A stretch of DNA of 64,000 nucleotides from Kutzneria viridogrisea. GTDB taxonomy: Bacteria > Actinomycetota > Actinomycetes > Mycobacteriales > Pseudonocardiaceae. Numbering within the stretch: the stretch's first letter is position 1; every line of letters begins with the position of its first letter. Made by a program: the position numbers and the translations under genes. Below the pieces are notes generated by a model. The model searched no databases and had not been told where the DNA came from. It saw only the letters and a list, made by a program, of their open reading frames with translations. Of the stretch, positions 1 through 7,637 are shown piece by piece. The stretch covers positions 124,001-188,000 of the forward strand of contig JACJID010000004.1 of the NCBI GenBank assembly GCA_014138725.1. Reading direction: 5' to 3'.

Positions 1-109
1 GCTGGTCGGCGGCTTCCCGCTCGTACAGCTCGACGTCGATCCCGGCCCTGCGCAGGCCCTGCGCGAGCAGCGGCCCGGCCAACCCGGCCCCCACGATGAC
101 AACGTTCAT
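1..109 (-). CDS. FAD-dependent monooxygenase, N-terminal fragment
   Basis: The ATG lies at 109-107 and the reading frame runs off the left edge, so only 36 codons are visible. They encode a hydrophobic beta-strand followed by GAGLAG, the GxGxxG dinucleotide-binding turn of FAD monooxygenases, and an acidic residue at the end of the second strand (VELYERE) that would bind the FAD ribose. The family is therefore a Rossmann-type flavoprotein, probably a PHBH-type hydroxylase, but the substrate cannot be told. It is divergent from a MarR gene across a 43-bp gap containing a perfect palindrome, so MarR control is likely. Confidence 0.75.
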   Translation of the reverse strand, partial: MNVVIVGAGLAGPLLAQGLRRAGIDVELYEREAADQ

Positions 110-121
110 GCCGCAAAGCTA

Positions 122-133
122 TCTGAATTCAGA
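122..133. promoter_or_regulatory. Perfect 12-bp palindrome, likely MarR operator
   Basis: TCTGAATTCAGA reads identically on both strands. It lies between the divergent starts of the flavoprotein (109, minus) and the MarR gene (153, plus). MarR dimers bind palindromes of this kind in divergent promoters, so autoregulation plus control of the oxidoreductase is the natural reading. Binding is inferred. Confidence 0.6.
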
Positions 134-152
134 CGATCTGTCATCGGCCATA

Positions 153-605
153 ATGGCACCCGTGGCGGAACCTACTGAGGGACTCGGCGTACGAATCGGC
201 GGCCAGCTGTACCTGGCGCACCGCTACGCCCGGGCGGCGACCAACCGCGCTCTACAGGCGCACCAGCTCGAACTGCGCCACCTCGGGGTGCTCACCTGCC
301 TCGCCGAAGCGGGGCCGCTCAGCCAGCGCGCGCTGGTCGACCGGTTGCAGATGGACAAGTCCTCGATGGTCTACATGATCGACGAGTTGGAACGGCAGGG
401 GCTCGCGGAGCGACGCAGGGACGAGCGGGACCGCCGCAGCTACGCCGTGCACATCACGCCCGCCGGTCGCGACCGGCTCGCCGCCGCCACGAACACCGCG
501 GCCGAGGTGATGACCGGACTGCTCACGCCGCTCACGCCCACCGAGCAGGGGCAGTTGCACGAACTGCTTGCCCGGTTCATCGAGCACGCCGCCGAGCAAA
601 CCTGA
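153..605 (+). CDS. MarR-family transcriptional regulator
   Basis: A 150-residue winged-helix protein. The recognition helix region (LSQRALVDRLQMDKSSMVYMI) is followed by the wing RRRDERDRRSYAVHIT, and long flanking helices provide the dimer interface. The ATG at 153 was chosen because it gives the usual MarR length and leaves the 122-133 palindrome outside the coding region. In-frame ATGs at 96 and 108 would overlap the divergent gene start or include the operator. No clear Shine-Dalgarno sequence precedes 153. MarR proteins usually respond to small phenolic ligands, and the divergent flavin monooxygenase fits an aromatic-compound response. Confidence 0.85.
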   Translation: MAPVAEPTEGLGVRIGGQLYLAHRYARAATNRALQAHQLELRHLGVLTCLAEAGPLSQRALVDRLQMDKSSMVYMIDELERQGLAERRRDERDRRSYAVHITPAGRDRLAAATNTAAEVMTGLLTPLTPTEQGQLHELLARFIEHAAEQT

Positions 606-680
606 CCGCAGTCAGCCGATTCCGCGGCGGGACGCTGCCCGTTGTGGCAAATGACCGGCGGTGCGGCTCCGTGAACCTTG

Positions 681-709
681 TTGCCGCCCCGGCTGGCGTG
701 CGCCATACT
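681..709 (+). promoter_or_regulatory. Sigma-70-type promoter of the TetR gene
   Basis: TTGCCG (681-686) and CATACT (704-709) are separated by 17 bp and precede the GTG at 745, which has the SD sequence GGGGAGG at 733-739. The -10 overlaps the palindrome at 708-729. Confidence 0.6.
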
Positions 710-729
710 CAACCAACCAGTTGGTGGAG
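708..729. promoter_or_regulatory. TetR operator, 22-bp near-perfect palindrome
   Basis: The arms ACCAAC and GTTGGT (712-717, 720-725) are perfect with a 2-bp centre. Three more base pairs (CTC/GAG) match outside one mismatch, giving 9 of 10 paired positions per arm. The site covers the end of the -10 and the likely transcription start of the downstream TetR gene, so autorepression is expected. Confidence 0.65.
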
Positions 730-744
730 AGCGGGGAGGTTGCG

Positions 745-1290
745 GTGCCGCAGCGCGCTGACCGGCGGAGGGACATCGTTCGGGCCGCGTTCCGCCAGGT
801 GGCGGAGGTGGGGTTCGAGGGCTTGCGGCTGCGGCAGATCGCCGTGGACGTCGGGATCGACCATTCGACGCTGCACCACCATTTCCCCGGCAAGAAGGAC
901 ATCGTCGCGGGGGTGGCCGAGTACGCGATCAGCCAGTTCGGGGCGAGGCTGCCGGACGGTGCCGGTCCGGTCGAGTCCTTGCGCGGATACCTGACGCACC
1001 TGCGTGAACTTCTGGCGGGTTCACCGGAGGTGTTCGTCGTGACCGCGGAGCTCGACCTGCGTGCTCGCCGGGATCCGGTGGTCCGGGCGGTGATGGAGCA
1101 CCACGAGGCCAACTGGCGCCGGTCGCTGCGCGAGTTGTTGGACGCCGGTGACGCGCTGGACGCGTGGTCGCCCCGCGTGGATGTGGCGGGGGCGGTGGAG
1201 TTGGTGATCGCGGTGGTCAAGGGCGCGCAACTGGCGCCGGACGGGGCGGGCCCCGCATTCGCACAACTGGACACATTGCTCGCGAGGTAG
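745..1290 (+). CDS. TetR/AcrR-family transcriptional regulator
   Basis: A 181-residue protein starting at GTG 745, chosen for the GGGGAGG ribosome site 5 nt upstream. Residues about 5-50 form the TetR three-helix DNA-binding domain (RRDIVRAAFRQVAEVGF ... IDHSTLHHHFPGKKDIV). The remainder is an alpha-helical ligand/dimer domain with a TetR_C-like pattern. An unusual HHH replaces the common YYHF motif. It is followed 26 nt later by an LLM flavoprotein and then an alpha/beta hydrolase, all in one direction, so the three probably form one autoregulated operon. The inducer is unknown. Confidence 0.88.
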   Translation: MPQRADRRRDIVRAAFRQVAEVGFEGLRLRQIAVDVGIDHSTLHHHFPGKKDIVAGVAEYAISQFGARLPDGAGPVESLRGYLTHLRELLAGSPEVFVVTAELDLRARRDPVVRAVMEHHEANWRRSLRELLDAGDALDAWSPRVDVAGAVELVIAVVKGAQLAPDGAGPAFAQLDTLLAR

Positions 1291-1316
1291 TTCACGGCAC
1301 AGGGGGATGGGGTCGG

Positions 1317-2144
1317 ATGGTGGATCGGCGTTTCCGCTTCGGTGTCATCGCGGGGCCTGAGTACACGGGGGCGCAGTGGCGTGCTGTCGCCCGCCGTGCC
1401 GAGGAGTCCGGCTACTCCACGTTGCTGATGCCGGACGGGCTGCACCTGCTCGCGCCGCTGCCAGCCGCGGCGGTGGCGGCTGCCGTCACCACCACGCTGC
1501 GTGTGGGCACGTTCGTCCTGGCAAGCACGGTGCGCCAGCCACGGACGGCCGCGTGGGAGGCGAACAGCTTGGCCACGTTGACCGACAACCGGTTCGAACT
1601 GGGCATCGGCACCGGGAACCCCTGGATGAACCGGGCCGCGGTGGACGAGATCGGAATGCCCGCGACCACGGCGGCGCAGCGCCTGGCACGGGTCCGGCGC
1701 ACCGTGGAACACCTGCGAGGGCTGGAGACGAAGACCCGCACGCCGGTGATGATCGCTGCCGGTGGTCGGCGGTCACGAGCCCTGGCCGGTCAGCTCGCCG
1801 ACATCGTGACCCTCCCGCACGGCCCGCTCGCCAGCAGGCGAGAGGTCAAGCAGATGATCGCCGAGACCGCGGACGCGGCCGGCGAACGCGCGGGCCAGAT
1901 CGAGTACAGCATGAACATCCTCGTCCTCGGCGACTCCATCCCGCGGTGGATCGTGCCGCTGGTCGGTGAGGACCTCAACGCGCTGATCGAGGCTGATTCC
2001 CTGCTCATGCTCCGCGGATCGCCACACCAGATGGCCGATGAGATCCAGCGTCGCCGCGATGCGTTCGGCTACTCCTACATCACCGTCAACGCGCTGCACC
2101 TCGACAGGTTCGCCCCGGTCGTCGAGCTCCTGCACGGCCGGTGA
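1317..2144 (+). CDS. LLM-class F420-dependent oxidoreductase
   Basis: A 275-residue luciferase-like TIM-barrel protein. N-terminal RFGVIAGP, the region LRVGTFVLASTVRQP and FELGIGTGNPW follow the pattern of the MSMEG_2516-type F420-dependent subfamily. The family transfers hydride from reduced F420 (or FMN) to small organic substrates. ATG 1317 is preceded by a purine-rich AGGGGGA; GTG at 1320 is an alternative. It is slightly shorter than many family members (about 290). Its stop overlaps the GTG of the next gene, indicating translational coupling in the TetR operon. Substrate unknown. Confidence 0.82.
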   Translation: MVDRRFRFGVIAGPEYTGAQWRAVARRAEESGYSTLLMPDGLHLLAPLPAAAVAAAVTTTLRVGTFVLASTVRQPRTAAWEANSLATLTDNRFELGIGTGNPWMNRAAVDEIGMPATTAAQRLARVRRTVEHLRGLETKTRTPVMIAAGGRRSRALAGQLADIVTLPHGPLASRREVKQMIAETADAAGERAGQIEYSMNILVLGDSIPRWIVPLVGEDLNALIEADSLLMLRGSPHQMADEIQRRRDAFGYSYITVNALHLDRFAPVVELLHGR

Positions 2145-2941
2145 GCGGGCACCGCGACATGACCGACCTGACCGTGCATCGATTCCCCGGCCGTGACGGC
2201 CTGGAACTGGCCTACCGCGAGCTGGGCGCCGGTCGGCCCCTCGTGCTGCTGCACGGTTTCACGGCCACCGGACCGCAATGGATCCAGCACGGTCCGGCGG
2301 TCACCCTCGCCGAGCACGGCTACCGCGTCATCCTGCCGGACCTGCGCGGCCACGGTGACAGCGCGCAGCCACACGATCCGGCTTGCTACCCGCCCGACGT
2401 CCTGGCCGAGGACGGGCTCGCGTTGATCGAGTGGCTCGGGCTTGCGGACTACGACCTCGGTGGCTACTCGTTGGGTGCGCGGATCGTGCTCAGGATGCTG
2501 GTCCGCGGCGCCCGGCCGGCCCGCGCGATCGTGGCGGGCCAGGGACTCGACGCGATCACCCGGGCGAGCGAGCGCACCGGTCAGCAGCACCGCGTGCTGA
2601 CCGCCCTCGTCAACGGGGACCCCATCCAGCCCGGGTCGCCTGAGGAGGAACAGGCGTACTGGATCTCCTTGTCCGGCAACGACCCGCGCGCACTCAGCCA
2701 GGTCCTGGACACGCACGTCGCGACACCGCGCGCCGCGTTGTGCCGAGTCCCGACCCCCACGCTCGTGGTGGTCGGCGACCAGGACAGCGGCCACGCCTGC
2801 GCCGACGTGCTCGCCGCGACACTGCCCAACGCGCGGTTCACCCGAGTGCCGGGCGACCACTTCACCGCACTCGCCAGCCCGGAACTCGCGACCGCGATCA
2901 TGGCCTTCGGCGAGGACCGTCCACACGAGCCAACCTCATGA
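2141..2941 (+). CDS. Alpha/beta-fold hydrolase
   Basis: A 266-residue protein if started at GTG 2141 (GTGA overlap with the LLM gene), or 260 if at ATG 2159. It shows the oxyanion-hole HGFTATG, the dipeptide-rich DLRGHG strand, the nucleophile elbow GYSLGA (Ser), an acid in VVGDQD and a C-terminal GDHFTAL supplying the catalytic His. This is the complete Ser-Asp-His triad of alpha/beta hydrolases (esterase, haloperoxidase-like or C-C hydrolase). The last 6 bp overlap the converging DUF5997 gene. Likely cotranscribed with the TetR and LLM genes. Confidence 0.88.
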   Translation: MSGHRDMTDLTVHRFPGRDGLELAYRELGAGRPLVLLHGFTATGPQWIQHGPAVTLAEHGYRVILPDLRGHGDSAQPHDPACYPPDVLAEDGLALIEWLGLADYDLGGYSLGARIVLRMLVRGARPARAIVAGQGLDAITRASERTGQQHRVLTALVNGDPIQPGSPEEEQAYWISLSGNDPRALSQVLDTHVATPRAALCRVPTPTLVVVGDQDSGHACADVLAATLPNARFTRVPGDHFTALASPELATAIMAFGEDRPHEPTS

Positions 2942-3325
2942 ACGGCGGGGCTCCGCCTTGTTCTTCTCCTTGATACGCAACGCTTCCTTGCGGACCTCGG
3001 CCTGGGTGGCGCGTTCCCGCTGGAGCCAGTCGGGGCTGTCCGCCTTCAACGCGTCGATCTGCTCCGTGGTGAGCGGGTCGGTGATCCCGCCACGCGCGAG
3101 ACCGCCGATGGAGATGCCCAGCTTCGCCGCGATGACCTGCCGGGGGTGCGGGCCGTTGCGGCGCAGGTCCCGCAGCCACTCGGGCGGATCGGCCTGCAGG
3201 GCGTTCAACTCGTCGCGGGAGACGACACCCTCCTGGAACTGCGCGGGGGTGGCTTCGAGGTACACACCCAGCTTCTTCGCCGCCGTCGCCGGCTTCATCG
3301 TCTGGGGGGTCTTCTGCGACTTCAT
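2936..3325 (-). CDS. DUF5997 family protein
   Basis: A 129-residue basic protein beginning MKSQKTPQTMKPATAAKKLG, a hallmark of the actinobacterial DUF5997 family. The body contains two similar modules (ADPPEWLRDLRR and ADSPDWLQRERA), suggesting a repeated helical motif. ATG 3325 was chosen over an upstream in-frame ATG because it matches the family start. TATCCT lies 7 nt upstream, so the mRNA may be leaderless. It is divergent by 58 bp from a LysR-substrate-domain protein. No biochemical function is known to me. Confidence 0.8.
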   Translation of the reverse strand: MKSQKTPQTMKPATAAKKLGVYLEATPAQFQEGVVSRDELNALQADPPEWLRDLRRNGPHPRQVIAAKLGISIGGLARGGITDPLTTEQIDALKADSPDWLQRERATQAEVRKEALRIKEKNKAEPRRS

Positions 3326-3383
3326 GGGGTCAAGGATATCGAGCGCGTGCGCCACCGCCGATCACGCCCGGTAATCTGACCTC

Positions 3384-4139
3384 GTGACAGGCTCGGACAC
3401 ACCTCCACCGTTCAGGCTCGCCTACGTCCCGGGGGTGACGCCCAGCAAGTGGGTGCGGACCTGGAACGAGCGGTTGCCCGAGGTCCCACTGACCCTCGTC
3501 CGGGTGGCCGCCGCCGAAGCCGCCGACCTGGCGCGCGACCGCGGCGCCGACGTGGTCCTGCTGCGGTTGCCGATCGACCGGACGGGCCTGCACGCGATCC
3601 CCCTCTACACCGAGACGACGGTGGTCGTGGTCCCGAAGGACCACCTCCTGGCCGCGGCCGAGGAGGTGTCCACTGAGGACTTGGCAGACGAACTGGTGCT
3701 GCATCCCCTTGACGACACCCTCGACTGGGAGCAGCCGCCCGGACGACCGGCACTCGAACGCCCCGCCACGACGGCGGACGCCATCGAACTGGTCGCGGCG
3801 GGCGTGGGTCTGCTCGTCCTCCCGCAGTCGCTCGCCCGACTGCACCACCGCAAGGACCTCACCTACCGGACGCTCCCGGAAGCCCCGGCCTCGCGCGTCG
3901 CGCTGTCCTGGCCGGAGGAGGAGAGCACCGATCTGGTCGAGCACTTCATCGGCATCGTCCGCGGGCGGACCGTCAACAGCACGCGAGGGCGCCCACCGGC
4001 CACGGCACAGACGAAGCACAAGAGCCCCGAGGGCGAAGGGCGCAAGCCCGCGGCGGGCAAGTCGACCGGCCGGGGTCGGCAGCGGGGTTCCGGCGCCCCG
4101 CAGGGCGGCAGGCGCGGCAAGCCCCGCCGTCGGTCGTAG
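3384..4139 (+). CDS. LysR substrate-binding-domain protein lacking an HTH
   Basis: A 251-residue protein starting at GTG 3384. Residues about 10-190 resemble the periplasmic-binding-like effector domain of LysR regulators (VVLLRLPIDRTGLHAIPLYTE; VAAGVGLLVLPQSLARLHHR), but no N-terminal winged helix is present. The last 60 residues are a low-complexity tail rich in Arg, Lys, Gly and Pro that could bind nucleic acid without sequence specificity. TAATCT at 3372-3377 is only 6 nt from the start, consistent with a leaderless transcript. It is paired head-to-head with DUF5997. Alternative: a ligand sensor acting with DUF5997. Confidence 0.75.
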   Translation: MTGSDTPPPFRLAYVPGVTPSKWVRTWNERLPEVPLTLVRVAAAEAADLARDRGADVVLLRLPIDRTGLHAIPLYTETTVVVVPKDHLLAAAEEVSTEDLADELVLHPLDDTLDWEQPPGRPALERPATTADAIELVAAGVGLLVLPQSLARLHHRKDLTYRTLPEAPASRVALSWPEEESTDLVEHFIGIVRGRTVNSTRGRPPATAQTKHKSPEGEGRKPAAGKSTGRGRQRGSGAPQGGRRGKPRRRS

Positions 4140-4385
4140 CGGTCCCGAGGCTCCCGAGCCGCTCCCCCTCACCACGCCACGGACGTCCGGCGGGGTCCGT
4201 GCAGCAGGCTCGCCGACTTCCACTCCACCGCACCGGCCAGCCGGAGGGTCTCGGCGCGGCGGGCCGCCCTGCCTGGCGAAGTCCCGCGGGTGGAAGTACC
4301 GGTCGTGAAGTAGCCCGACTATTCGCTGTGGCACCACCACAACAAGCGAGTGACGCGCATCACATATGCCTTACTGGAAGTATGA
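4140..4385. other. Intergenic region between convergent genes, with CRP-like site
   Basis: The 246 bp separate the LysR-like (+) and LysR (-) stop codons. I recognise no gene here. The right third is unusually AT-rich and holds a CRP-type palindrome (4349-4364) and a TATGAT hexamer near 4379, which would point a transcript antisense into the LysR 3' end. The left part is GC-rich and could be a decayed coding remnant, but I cannot identify it. Confidence 0.4.
4349..4364. promoter_or_regulatory. CRP/FNR-like palindrome
   Basis: AGTGACGCGCATCACA contains GTGA-N6-TCAC, the half-sites bound by actinobacterial CRP homologues. It is misplaced for a normal promoter because both flanking genes end here. 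It may be chance or may serve an antisense RNA. Confidence 0.3.
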
Positions 4386-5303
4386 TCAGAGCTGCTTGCT
4401 GAGCTGCTGAAGCAATTCCCGCAGCCAGCGGTGCGCGGGCTCGATGCGGAATCGCTGGTGCCAGAACGCGGCCTCGGTCAGCCGGGGCAGCTCGACCGGC
4501 AGCCGCACCATCCGCAGCCCCAGTGCGGGGCCGAACTGGTCGAACAGCCGCCGCTGCACGATCGCCACCATGTCGGTGCCCGGCACCATGTGCAGCGCGC
4601 CGCAGAAGGTCTCCGTGGCCACCGCGGTGCGCGGGGTCAGGCCGAGGAGGCTGAAGCTGGTGTCGGGCATCGCGGGCAGGGTCCCGGCCACCTGCACGTA
4701 GGGCAGGGTGGCCAGCTCGTCCAGGTCCACCTGCTCGCCAACGTGCGGGTTGTCCCCGTCGACCACGGCCACGAACTCGTCACCGAACAGCTCGGCGCTG
4801 GCGAAGGTGTCCAGGTTCTCGGTGAGCATGCCGCGCGGCCAGATGAGCAGGTCGCACTGGCCGCGCCGGAGCCGGTCCAGGAAGTCCGGTTGCAGGGAGA
4901 CGATGTTGATCCGCACGTGCGGGGCGGTCCTGCTGACCTCGACCAGCAGCGGGCGCAGCAGCACCGCGGTGACGTAGTCGCTGGCCACGATGGTGAACAC
5001 CCGGTGGTCGGTGGCCGGGTCGAAGCGCGCCTCGGTGTCCAGCACCGCGCGCACCGAGGACAGCGCCACGGCGAGCCTGCCAAGCAGGGACTCGGCGAAC
5101 GGGGTCAGCACCAGCCCCCGGCCGTCCCTGACCAGCAGCGGGTCGTCGAACAGCCGCCGCAGCTTGGCCAGCGAGGCGCTCATCGCCGGCTGCCCCACCC
5201 CGACCCGCTCGGCCGCCCTGGTGACGTTGCGCTCGGTCAGCAGCGCGTGCAGCGGCAGCAGCAGGTTGAGGTCGACACCGGACAGGTTCGGCGGCATGGG
5301 CAT
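4386..5303 (-). CDS. LysR-family transcriptional regulator
   Basis: A 305-residue protein of normal LysR length. The N-terminal winged helix (LNLLLPLHALLTERNVTRAA ... VGQPAMSASLAKLRRLFDDP) is followed by a linker helix and an effector domain (FTIVASDYVTAVLLRPLL; FASAELFGDEFVAVVDGDNP). The pattern resembles the NodD/PcpR-type branch. ATG 5303 is preceded by GGAGG at a good distance. It is divergent from the decayed LuxR gene. Target genes are not evident; LysR proteins usually regulate a divergent neighbour, which here is the broken gene. Confidence 0.88.
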   Translation of the reverse strand: MPMPPNLSGVDLNLLLPLHALLTERNVTRAAERVGVGQPAMSASLAKLRRLFDDPLLVRDGRGLVLTPFAESLLGRLAVALSSVRAVLDTEARFDPATDHRVFTIVASDYVTAVLLRPLLVEVSRTAPHVRINIVSLQPDFLDRLRRGQCDLLIWPRGMLTENLDTFASAELFGDEFVAVVDGDNPHVGEQVDLDELATLPYVQVAGTLPAMPDTSFSLLGLTPRTAVATETFCGALHMVPGTDMVAIVQRRLFDQFGPALGLRMVRLPVELPRLTEAAFWHQRFRIEPAHRWLRELLQQLSKQL

Positions 5304-5540
5304 GACGCGTGGTCCTCCGCAGGCGATCAGTCGGCTCAGCGTCCCAGTCCCCGGCGGGCAACGGGGGGACCTGCCGGACCTCCGGTGCGCCCCCACGCAG
5401 GGCAGAAAACCTTTTCCACATCGGCTTCATCATTGTCGGTGATACCCCCTATCGGCAATGGCCGTCTTCCACAATGCACGACACCAGCCATAGGTTCACA
5501 CCACGATTCCCACGTTCGAATGACGCCGAAGGATCACCCC

Positions 5541-6700
5541 GTGAACCCGAACGCGCCCGCTGTCATGCTCGGCACGTACCCCGGATTCGACAGGATCCGA
5601 AAGGAATACGCCATTCCGCCGGGGACAGCGGCGTGCCCGGCGACGCGGGCGATGGAACTGGTGGCCACCGGGGTGGACCGGATCGCGGCGGTCCGGCACG
5701 CGGAGGCGGCCCTCGCCGACCCGCGCTGCCGCACCGACCAGCGCTGCGTGTGGCGGGCGGCGGTGGCCCTGACCTGCGCCAACGTCACCCGGTCCTGGGA
5801 CAGCCGACTGGCCGACCTGGCGGCGGAGGGCGGGTGCGCCGACCTGGTCGCGCTGGTCCGCGCCAGGGCCGAGTTCTTCCTCGGCAACCCGCACACCTCG
5901 CGCGAGGCGCTGACCAGGCTCGCCGGGTCCGCCGACACCGACACCGTGCGCGATGTCGCCGTGGCCTGGCTGGCCGAACTGCTGATCGAGCTCGGCGACC
6001 CCGGGCAGGCCGCCGCCGTGCTGGCCGACTACCGGGTGGACCGGCTGGTGGAGCAGCGGCGCCAGACCAAGTCCGTGCTGCTGGCCGCCCGCGCGGCGGT
6101 GCGGGTGGCCACCGGGGAGCACGGCGGGGTGGCCGACTACCTGGCGTGCGGCCGGGAACTGGCCTTCAGCGGGATCGGCAACCCCGCGGTGCTGTCCTGG
6201 CAGGGTCTGGCCGCGCTGGCCGCCAGGGACACCGAGTTGGCCGGGCGGCTGGCCGCGCAGGAGCTGACCGCGGCCCGCCGCTGGGGCGCCCCGCGCGCGC
6301 TGGGCCGGGCGCTGTACGCCAGCGCGCTGGTCGCCGACGACGAGACCTCGATCCCCCGGCTGGAGGAGGCCGTCCACCTGCTGGAGCTGTCGATGACCCG
6401 CACCCACCTGGTGCACGCGTTGCTGGAGCTGGGCGTGCGACTGGCCGCGCGGAACGAGGTCGTTCGGGCCCGCACGAACCTGGCCAGCGCCCTGGAACTG
6501 GCCACCCAGTCCGGCAACGCCCACCGCGTGGCGCAGGTCGACGCGGCCGTGCGGCGGCTGTCCGGGGCCACCCCACCAAGCAGCTCGCAGCGAGGCCGTT
6601 CCTGACGCCACGCGGGATCAAGTTCCACTTCTGCTCGACCTACCGCAAGCTCGGCATCTCCGGCCGAGGTGAGCTGGCCTCGGGGCGCGGGCACACCACC
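5541..6700 (+). pseudogene. Decayed LAL-type LuxR regulator remnant
   Basis: GTG 5541 (GAAGGA 7 nt upstream; ATG 5520 possible) opens a 354-codon frame resembling the helical TPR-like middle and C-terminal part of large ATP-binding LuxR (LAL) regulators; the ATPase half is missing. The frame stops at 6605. From 6575, in the next frame, the DNA encodes TKQLAARPFLTPRGIKFHF followed by YRKLGISGRGELA, clearly the second half of a LuxR HTH. The first HTH helix (about 25 codons) is deleted and the reading frame is shifted. The original protein had one continuous frame, so this is a relic, although the TPR part could still be translated. Confidence 0.75.
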
Positions 6701-6819
6701 GTCCACCCGGGACCGAGCACTACTCACCCCTGGTGGGGATGTTCTTGACCGGGAATCACTCGATCCGGTAGAGATTCGCTGGCTGGCCGGTCGCGACCAG
6801 GAAGTGGAGCACGCGAGCA

Positions 6820-7488
6820 ATGGGCACACTGCGATGGCTGGCCGGTGCGGTCCGCCGCAGGCTGTTCCCCGAGCACCCGGGCTGGCCGGTGGTGCTGGGA
6901 CCGGTTCGGGACAACGGCCGACAGGTCGCGCTGCGCCCGGTGGCCCCCGACGACGCCGCGGCGTGGGTCCAGGCACTGCTGACCGATCAGGACGCGGTGC
7001 GGCCCTGGTGGCCGAGCGATCCCCGGCCCTGGCACGAGCGGATCACCGAGCGGGCGTGGCGCGAGCAGTGCGAGTCCTCGTTGCGACCGGCCCGGCGCGG
7101 TCAGGCGTTGCCGTTCGCGGTCACCGTCGACGGGGCCTTCGCCGGGCAGCTGACCCTGGACCGCGTCGACCGCGCGCAGGGCTGCGCCGAGATCGGGATG
7201 TGGCTGTGCGCGGCGCACCGCGGGGCCGGGGTGGCCACCGCGGCGGTGGGCATGCTCCTGCACCACGCCTTCGACGTGCTCGGCCTGCAACGGGTGGTCG
7301 CGCCGATCGCCGTGGGCAACACCGCGGCCGCTGCCGGGGCGGCCCGCGTCGGCTTCCGGCAGGAGGGCGTCATGCGCGACTACCTGCACGTCGGGGGCCG
7401 GTGGACCGATCACGTGCTGTGGGCCGTGGTGCGGTCGGATCCCATCGCTGGCCGGGAGGTGGCGCGGCAGCGCACCCCGGTCTCCTGA
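6820..7488 (+). CDS. GNAT-family N-acetyltransferase (RimJ/RimL type)
   Basis: A 222-residue protein. After a short N-terminal extension, residues about 30-200 form a GNAT domain: VALRPVAPDDAAAW (beta1-alpha1), FAVTVDGAFAGQLTL (beta4), and the acetyl-CoA loop CAAHRGAGVATAA, followed by LGLQRVVAPIAVGNTAA and FRQEGVMRDYLHVGGRW. The last two motifs are typical of the RimJ/RimL ribosomal-protein acetyltransferase branch, where the second hallmark usually reads NxxSxxVxxKxGF. Monocistronic; it ends well before the structured leader of the next gene. Substrate not predictable. Confidence 0.85.
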   Translation: MGTLRWLAGAVRRRLFPEHPGWPVVLGPVRDNGRQVALRPVAPDDAAAWVQALLTDQDAVRPWWPSDPRPWHERITERAWREQCESSLRPARRGQALPFAVTVDGAFAGQLTLDRVDRAQGCAEIGMWLCAAHRGAGVATAAVGMLLHHAFDVLGLQRVVAPIAVGNTAAAAGAARVGFRQEGVMRDYLHVGGRWTDHVLWAVVRSDPIAGREVARQRTPVS

Positions 7489-7577
7489 CCGGCCGGAACG
7501 CTCTCCGCCAGGCCCCCCATAACGTCCGGGTTATCCGCAATGGGATTACCACGACACCGCTCGTTCGGCTGATGCTC

Positions 7578-7623
7578 GCAGGGTCTTCATCCACCCTGCA
7601 CCCGGCTCCCCTGTAAGCCGGGT
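7578..7623 (+). promoter_or_regulatory. Two abutting hairpins in the 5' leader
   Basis: A 7-bp perfect stem (GCAGGGT/ACCCTGC, 7578-7599) is followed without a gap by an 8-bp perfect stem (ACCCGGCT/AGCCGGGT, 7600-7623). Both have 8-nt loops. GGAAGGAG then precedes ATG 7638. Such coaxial hairpins immediately before an SD could modulate mRNA stability or translation. It does not match any riboswitch class I know. Confidence 0.5.
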
Positions 7624-7637
7624 CGGAAGGAGCACCC

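Noticed and set aside
4199-4402. A short plus-strand frame between the LysR-like and LysR genes
   Set aside because: No SD, no domain, and it runs antisense into the LysR 3' end.
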